Positions 7,264-10,226 of a stretch of DNA of 10,226 nucleotides are shown here, in pieces (position 1 is the first letter of the stretch; each line of letters opens with the position of its first letter). Location: positions 1-10,226 of the forward strand of contig RFRA01000024.1 of the NCBI GenBank assembly GCA_009924725.1, given 5' to 3'. The DNA is from Actinomycetota bacterium (GTDB lineage: Bacteria; Actinomycetota; Actinomycetes; Nanopelagicales; Nanopelagicaceae). The notes beneath the pieces are model-generated. The model had not been told where the DNA came from. It made no database searches and saw nothing but the letters and a program-made list of their open reading frames with translations. Made by a program: the position numbers and the translations under genes.

Positions 7264-8786
7264 TTGCTCGCCTCCGCAACAGTGTTGAGAACATTAACTT
7301 TGTCGAATACCGCAGCTGGACAGCCGTGGCTAACCGCTGCGATCTGCCCTGGTTGCGCCTTACCGCAGTTGAATGCACCACCTAGAACATAAGTAGATGG
7401 ACCACCAACCGTCTTCATCGATCCCCAAAAATCAGTAGTTGTAGCTTGATATGCCACATCCTTTAGTTGGCCGATAATTTTTCCATTTTTAATTCGATGG
7501 AACTGCTGACCCGTAAATTGGAAGTTATAGCGTTGCATATCGATTGACCAAGACTTGTCACCAAGAATGTAGATGCCATCTTCTACTGATTCGATCATCT
7601 TTTCTAAGGTCGGCCCAGTCGGATTAGCTTGCAGCGAAACATTTGGCATGCGCTGAATAGGGACACGTGAAGGTGAATCTGCGTAGGCACAGCCATTACT
7701 GCGATCTTTATTAACAGCTGCAGCGATTCGGCGATCTAACTGGTAACCAACCAAAACGCCATCTTTAATGATGTCCCAGCGTTGGGCAGCAACACCTTCA
7801 TCATCCCAACCCACCGTACTTAAACCATGTTCAGTATTACGATCACCGGTTACATTCATTAATGAAGATCCGTATTTTAAAGTGCCAAGTTTGTCTGGCG
7901 TAGCAAAAGAAGTGCCCGCATAGTTGGCTTCGTACCCAATTGCGCGATCTAGTTCAGTGGCATGACCAATTGATTCGTGAATTGTTAGCCAAAGGTTAGT
8001 TGGGTGAATTAAAAGATCGTAGCGACCCGGCTCTACCGAAGGCGCAGCAACTTTTTCAGCAAGCAGCGTTGGTAGCTGTTCAATTTCGGCATCCCAATTC
8101 CAATTTGAGTTATCCATCCACTCCCAGCCGTACCCTGCTGGCTGAGCGAGTGTGCGCATCGATTCGAAACCATGATCACCAGTTGAAATTGCTTCAATCT
8201 GAGTTTGAATACGCACGCGCTGTTGAGTCGTACTTGTTCCAGCAGAGTCGGCATAATGCTTTTGCTCTTTAACGTACATCGTGTGCGCACCAGTGTGATT
8301 CACACCTTTTGATGCAAGCAACTTTGAACTAAGCGACGCAAGGCGTTCTTTTTTATCTGAATCAGAAACAGCGAATGGATCAATTTCATAAGCAGAAACC
8401 CAATTCTTATTTGCATATACAGGTTCTGGCACAATTGAAATCTCATCAGTTGAAAGTGGCTTTGATGTCTTTGCCATAGCAACGGCAGTTGTCGCAAGTT
8501 TCTGTGCTGACTCAACACTTACATCAGGAGATGATGCAAAACCCCACGCGCCATTAACAATTACTCGCACACCAATTCCAAAGTTAGTTTCATCTGACTG
8601 GGATTCTGGCTTAGCATCACGTAGCGAAAGCAGACCAGTTCGGGTTCGTTCAATTCGAACATCGACGTGAGAAGCGCCAGCACTTGTGGCCGTATTAAGC
8701 GCCGCAGCTGAGACTTTTTCGAGTGGTAAAGCTAGGAAATCCGCATCAACTGTCGTAATCATGGGAGTTAGCGTAAGGGAACTCAT
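7260..8786 (-). CDS. tldD: TldD-type zinc metallopeptidase subunit
   Basis: This 508-aa protein is the catalytic subunit of the TldD/TldE peptidase, a cytoplasmic zinc protease that takes unfolded peptides into an internal chamber. The zinc motif HESIGH is intact at 270-275, followed by ATELDRAIGYEANYAGTSF. The conserved C-terminal cysteine is C474 in NCGKAQPGQ, with the actinobacterial SHGCP motif at 486-490. The N-terminal substrate-fold domain spans about 25-240. The length is slightly above E. coli TldD (481 aa). The start at 8786 was chosen over Met9 (8762) because neither has a strong SD and the first gives an ordinary short tail. It is the first gene of the tldD-tldE-GGT-like operon. 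Its upstream region is the RNase P RNA segment, transcribed divergently, and I found no convincing promoter on the minus strand. Confidence 0.93.
   Translation of the reverse strand: MSSLTLTPMITTVDADFLALPLEKVSAAALNTATSAGASHVDVRIERTRTGLLSLRDAKPESQSDETNFGIGVRVIVNGAWGFASSPDVSVESAQKLATTAVAMAKTSKPLSTDEISIVPEPVYANKNWVSAYEIDPFAVSDSDKKERLASLSSKLLASKGVNHTGAHTMYVKEQKHYADSAGTSTTQQRVRIQTQIEAISTGDHGFESMRTLAQPAGYGWEWMDNSNWNWDAEIEQLPTLLAEKVAAPSVEPGRYDLLIHPTNLWLTIHESIGHATELDRAIGYEANYAGTSFATPDKLGTLKYGSSLMNVTGDRNTEHGLSTVGWDDEGVAAQRWDIIKDGVLVGYQLDRRIAAAVNKDRSNGCAYADSPSRVPIQRMPNVSLQANPTGPTLEKMIESVEDGIYILGDKSWSIDMQRYNFQFTGQQFHRIKNGKIIGQLKDVAYQATTTDFWGSMKTVGGPSTYVLGGAFNCGKAQPGQIAAVSHGCPAAVFDKVNVLNTVAEASK
7271..7275 (-). 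promoter_or_regulatory. Ribosome binding site for tldE
   Basis: GGAGG on the minus strand, 7 nt before the ATG at 7263-7261 and inside the last codons of tldD. It is the strongest Shine-Dalgarno in the window and confirms the 4-bp overlapping start. Confidence 0.75.
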
Positions 8787-8825
8787 TTCATCTTGCTACT
8801 TTTGTCGCGTACTCTTTGCCTTAGA

Positions 8826-8936
8826 AGAGTCGCCCGGATCACCGCGTTGTCGCTAGTTTTCTAGAGACACCGAGGAAAGTCCGGACTCCATAGAGCAAAG
8901 TGGTGGCTAACAGCCACCCGGAGCAATCCGCGAGAT
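8826..8936 (+). ncRNA. rnpB: RNase P RNA, 5' portion (rnpB, apparently truncated or degenerate)
   Basis: The segment carries the diagnostic conserved region I, GAGGAAAGTCCGGACTCC, at 8872-8889, followed by ATAGAGCA. Hairpins match bacterial class A RNase P RNA in order. P3 is TGTC-G-CTAG/CTAG-A-GACA (8849-8870) with a TTTT loop. P8 is GGTGGC-TAACA-GCCACC (about 8902-8918). P9 is CGGA-GCAA-TCCG (about 8919-8930), with a GNRA tetraloop. Homology stops after P9. The expected CACAGAAA region, GGTAAACCCC, AGATGAATG and ACAGAACCCGGC are not found on this strand before the next gene, so the P4 3' strand is missing. A P12-like GGTAAGAGC loop flanked by ATCG/CGAT at 8983-8997 may be a vestige or chance. 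TACTCT at 8810-8815 is a possible -10 box with a poor -35. Identity is certain; a functional ribozyme from this locus as written is unlikely. Confidence 0.8.
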
Positions 8937-9000
8937 CTCCTACGATATGACGGGTTCTCATACCGGAGTAATGCTTGCTTTAATCGGTAAGAGCGATCGC

Positions 9001-9037
9001 AAATCTAAAGTGCAATTTGAGAACTTCCAGATTTTTT
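9001..9037 (+). terminator. Possible A/T-rich hairpin with T run
   Basis: AAATCT (9001-9006) pairs with AGATTT (9029-9034), and an inner AAGT/ACTT pair extends the stem. It is followed by the rest of a run of six T. It could end a short transcript of about 215 nt starting at the RNase P fragment. The stem is A/T-rich and weak, so this is tentative. Confidence 0.3.
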
Positions 9038-9146
9038 AGGTGCTCCTATGGAATCTGTTTTTCGTACGGATTTCGATCATTGCTCAATAAACACTCTCTT
9101 GATGCGGCCATGAATTGGTTTGCGCGCAATTTGTGGAGTAAAGCAA

Positions 9147-9163
9147 TAGTCGAATTACGACTA
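9147..9163. repeat. Perfect inverted repeat TAGTCG-N5-CGACTA (candidate operator)
   Basis: Two 6-bp arms flank AATTA. The repeat covers the region about 19-35 bp upstream of the -10 box of the SGNH hydrolase gene, overlapping its expected -35 region. No T run follows, so a terminator role is less likely than a binding site. The regulator is unknown. Confidence 0.4.
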
Positions 9164-9181
9164 AACTACGTTATGACTAGT

Positions 9182-9187
9182 TAAGAT
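9182..9187 (+). promoter_or_regulatory. -10 box for leaderless transcription of the SGNH hydrolase gene
   Basis: TAAGAT ends 6 nt before the ATG at 9194, which places the expected transcription start on the A of the start codon. No Shine-Dalgarno is present. This arrangement is typical of leaderless mRNAs in actinobacteria. Confidence 0.55.
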
Positions 9188-9193
9188 CAGAGT

Positions 9194-9784
9194 ATGTCGA
9201 ATGTAACAGTCTTTATTGGAGATAGCGTTACCGACTGCGGTCGGTTAGTGGAACCGCCTTACGGAGATGGCTACGTATTTAACATCGCAAATAGTGGCCG
9301 ACTATCTGGAGAAATCATTAACGTTGGTACGAGCGGTCACCGCTTAGTTGACCTAGAAAACCGCTGGAATACCGATGTTTTGGCCCATAATCCGACGTTA
9401 GTCTCAGTAGCTATTGGCATTAACGAAGTCTGGCGTAGATACGATTCTAATGATCCAACTTCGGTTGAAGATTTTGAAGAACGCTATCGCCGAGTTTTAA
9501 CAGCAACTAAAGCGCATGGAAACCCTGAACTAATTCTCTGCGAACCATTCTTGTTGGAAGTGCGCGATGAAATGAAAACATGGCGCGAAGATCTAGATCC
9601 GAAAATTGCAGTAGTTCACAAGATGGCCGCGGAATTTGGGGCCAAGTTAGTATCCTTTGATCAGCGCTTCAAGGCAATCGCGCAAGAAATTGCGATGACT
9701 GAGCTAGCAGATGATGGAATTCATCCTTCAAAACTGGGCCATGAAATTATTGCCGATCTCTGGTTACGAACTGTAGGTTTGTAG
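9194..9784 (+). CDS. SGNH/GDSL-family hydrolase (esterase/acetylesterase-like)
   Basis: This 196-aa single-domain protein should be a serine ester hydrolase. Block I is GDSVTDCGR with nucleophile Ser11. Block II is NVGTSG with oxyanion Gly45. Block III is GINEVWRR with Asn77. Block V is DDGIHPSKLGH with Asp174 and His177. All four SGNH residues are present and the length is normal. No signal peptide is visible, so it is probably cytoplasmic. Motifs such as LILCEPFLL and WREDLDPKI are shared with small GDSL proteins often annotated as carbohydrate acetylesterases or lysophospholipases; the true substrate cannot be read from sequence. The ATG at 9194 is supported by a -10 box placed for leaderless transcription. 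The last 21 bp overlap the convergent small gene downstream. Confidence 0.92.
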   Translation: MSNVTVFIGDSVTDCGRLVEPPYGDGYVFNIANSGRLSGEIINVGTSGHRLVDLENRWNTDVLAHNPTLVSVAIGINEVWRRYDSNDPTSVEDFEERYRRVLTATKAHGNPELILCEPFLLEVRDEMKTWREDLDPKIAVVHKMAAEFGAKLVSFDQRFKAIAQEIAMTELADDGIHPSKLGHEIIADLWLRTVGL

Positions 9785-10027
9785 TTTGGCCGCTAATTCA
9801 TTAAGCGGACCAACTATTTGATCGCCGAATAAATTCTTGCGGTTACTCTCCATCAACTCAACCAACTTCCGCAATTTAGCGGGTGCATCTGCGGGGCCGA
9901 CGATGATTAATTTATCTTTGTCGTAAGAGCAAGTACGACTAACTGCACCAAGGCCAATCAAAGCTTCGCCACCTAATTCGCGGAGTAAATCAACAAAGCT
10001 AGCGATTACTTCGATTACAAGTAGCAT
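9764..10027 (-). CDS. Small protein of unknown function
   Basis: An 87-residue reading frame that I do not recognise. It starts with a hydrophobic stretch (MLLVIEVIASFVDLL), which looks more like an amphipathic helix than a clean membrane anchor. Next comes a probable beta segment (DKDKLIIVGPAD), then a charged helical C-terminal half (KLRKLVELMESNRKN...LNELAAKLQ). Composition looks protein-like, and the plus strand opposite is broken by stops. The start ATG at 10027 has no convincing SD. TACCTT lies upstream at a distance that would allow a very short leader, but with no clear -35. It converges on the SGNH hydrolase gene and overlaps it by 21 bp. A long palindrome begins just upstream of its start. 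It is probably real but could be spurious. Confidence 0.55.
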   Translation of the reverse strand: MLLVIEVIASFVDLLRELGGEALIGLGAVSRTCSYDKDKLIIVGPADAPAKLRKLVELMESNRKNLFGDQIVGPLNELAAKLQTYSS

Positions 10028-10038
10028 TTCATTCGCAG

Positions 10039-10095
10039 ATGTAAGGTAGCACTTTGTACTTGGTTAATCACCAAGTACAAAGTGCTTTTCTACAT
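10039..10095. repeat. Long near-perfect palindrome, possible terminator or regulatory hairpin
   Basis: AGCACTTTGTACTTGG (10048-10063) pairs perfectly with its complement at 10071-10086 across a 7-nt loop, TTAATCA, whose end bases can also pair. An outer ATGTA (10039-10043) matches TACAT (10091-10095). The inner stem is followed on the plus strand by TTTTC, as in a terminator, but the nearest plus-strand gene ends 255 nt earlier. A perfect stem of 16-17 bp is long for an ordinary terminator. It lies just upstream of the minus-strand small gene. Confidence 0.6.
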
Positions 10096-10138
10096 TACGC
10101 TTTTCGTTTTGGGATTTTGCATTGACCAAATTGGCAGC

Positions 10139-10184
10139 AAATAGCCCACTTGGCACCAGTTCGGCCGTCCCAAATGGGCTATTT
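10139..10184. terminator. Second hairpin, possible terminator for a minus-strand gene entering from the right
   Basis: AAATAGCCCA (10139-10148) pairs with TGGGCTATTT (10175-10184), and an inner TTGG/CCAA (10150-10153 with 10170-10173) extends it past one mismatch. The flanking T tracts are short on both strands. On the minus strand it would come about 25 nt after a possible stop codon at 10209-10211. Confidence 0.4.
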
Positions 10185-10208
10185 TGAAGTAAACGAATTA
10201 AAGGAACG

Positions 10209-10226
10209 CTACTTCTTTTTATATCC
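10209..10226 (-). CDS. Possible last codons of a minus-strand gene (5' part outside window)
   Basis: Read on the minus strand, the window edge gives GYKKK and then TAG, a lysine-rich tail of the kind often seen at protein C-termini. It is followed by a hairpin. Five codons prove nothing; this is listed only because the position and the downstream hairpin fit. Confidence 0.2.
   Translation of the reverse strand, partial: GYKKK

Larger units (their letters stand above)
8937..9193. other. Intergenic stretch after the rnpB fragment, without a recognised gene
   Basis: About 257 nt lie between the last RNase P homology and the SGNH hydrolase start. Together with the fragment, the whole gap from tldD (407 nt) is about the length of a complete rnpB, yet the sequence here does not show its conserved 3' elements. 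It contains a 30-codon plus-strand ORF (8947-9039), a 21-codon ORF (9048-9113), a hairpin with a T run near 9001-9037, and a palindrome and promoter just before 9194. None of the short ORFs has a good ribosome binding site. I do not recognise this sequence. Confidence 0.5.

Noticed and set aside
8033..8518. Overlapping short ORFs within tldD on both strands
   Set aside because: Out-of-frame shadows of a well-conserved peptidase gene.
8810..8958. About 40-codon minus-strand ORF antisense to the RNase P segment (MRTRHIVGDL...)
   Set aside because: It is open only because it runs opposite a structured RNA; no ribosome binding site and no recognisable similarity.
8938..8960. GAGAACCCGTCATATCG on the minus strand, resembling the RNase P 3' motif CAGAACCCGGCTTATCG, as evidence of an inverted 3' half
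   Set aside because: It cannot form P4 with the 5' segment, and the preceding AGATGAATG element is absent on that strand, so a chance match is more likely.
9058..9111. Short minus-strand ORF upstream of tldD as a possible precursor peptide for TldD/E
   Set aside because: Only 17 codons, no ribosome binding site, and no leader/core features; too weak to propose.
8984..9184. About 66-codon open stretch on the plus strand (contains MNWFARNLW)
   Set aside because: No start codon near its beginning, unusual Cys/Phe/Arg-rich composition, and no homology that I recognise; most likely chance.

Overview
The window looks like a chromosomal segment of a low- to mid-GC actinobacterium. By eye the GC content is in the mid-40s; I did not compute it. 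The evidence is a PH-domain membrane protein with the actinobacterial RCW...GPGRR signature, a TldD with the CGKAQPGQ...SHGCP C-terminus, a partial RNase P RNA whose P8 and P9 hairpins resemble those of high-GC Gram-positives, near-zero gene spacing, and promoters that give leaderless or nearly leaderless mRNAs. A streamlined planktonic lineage such as Nanopelagicales (acI) would fit, but that placement is inference.

Positions 1-4268 hold a peptide/oligopeptide ABC importer. It comprises the 3' part of a DppB/OppB-type permease, a complete DppC/OppC-type permease, and a double-headed ATPase equivalent to DppD fused to DppF. No substrate-binding protein is visible; it may lie upstream. A PH-domain membrane gene on the opposite strand sits exactly between the permeases and the ATPase. 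Its stop overlaps the dppC stop by 4 bp, and its ATG shares the palindrome CATG with the ATPase ATG. A strong-looking promoter for it lies inside the first codons of the ATPase gene.

Positions 4298-8786 form a tight minus-strand operon in the order tldD, tldE/pmbA, then a gamma-glutamyltransferase-family Ntn hydrolase. TldD and TldE overlap by 4 bp (ATGA), and TldE and the GGT-like gene are 2 bp apart. This operon converges on the peptide importer. Imported peptides could be degraded by the TldD/E protease and by the GGT-like amidase, so a peptide-scavenging locus is a reasonable but unproven reading. The GGT-like protein lacks the residues that E. coli GGT uses to hold the gamma-glutamyl group.

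Positions 8787-9193 are a 407-nt gap. It opens with an unmistakable 5' segment of RNase P RNA (P3, the conserved GAGGAAAGUCCGG core, P8, P9). The rest, although the right length to complete an RNase P RNA, contains no recognisable 3' conserved regions. This is the strangest feature of the window.

Positions 9194-9784 encode a leaderless cytoplasmic SGNH/GDSL hydrolase. It is followed by a convergent, slightly overlapping small gene of unknown function (9764-10027, minus). The last 200 nt are intergenic, with a near-perfect long palindrome, a second hairpin, and possibly the last codons of another minus-strand gene.
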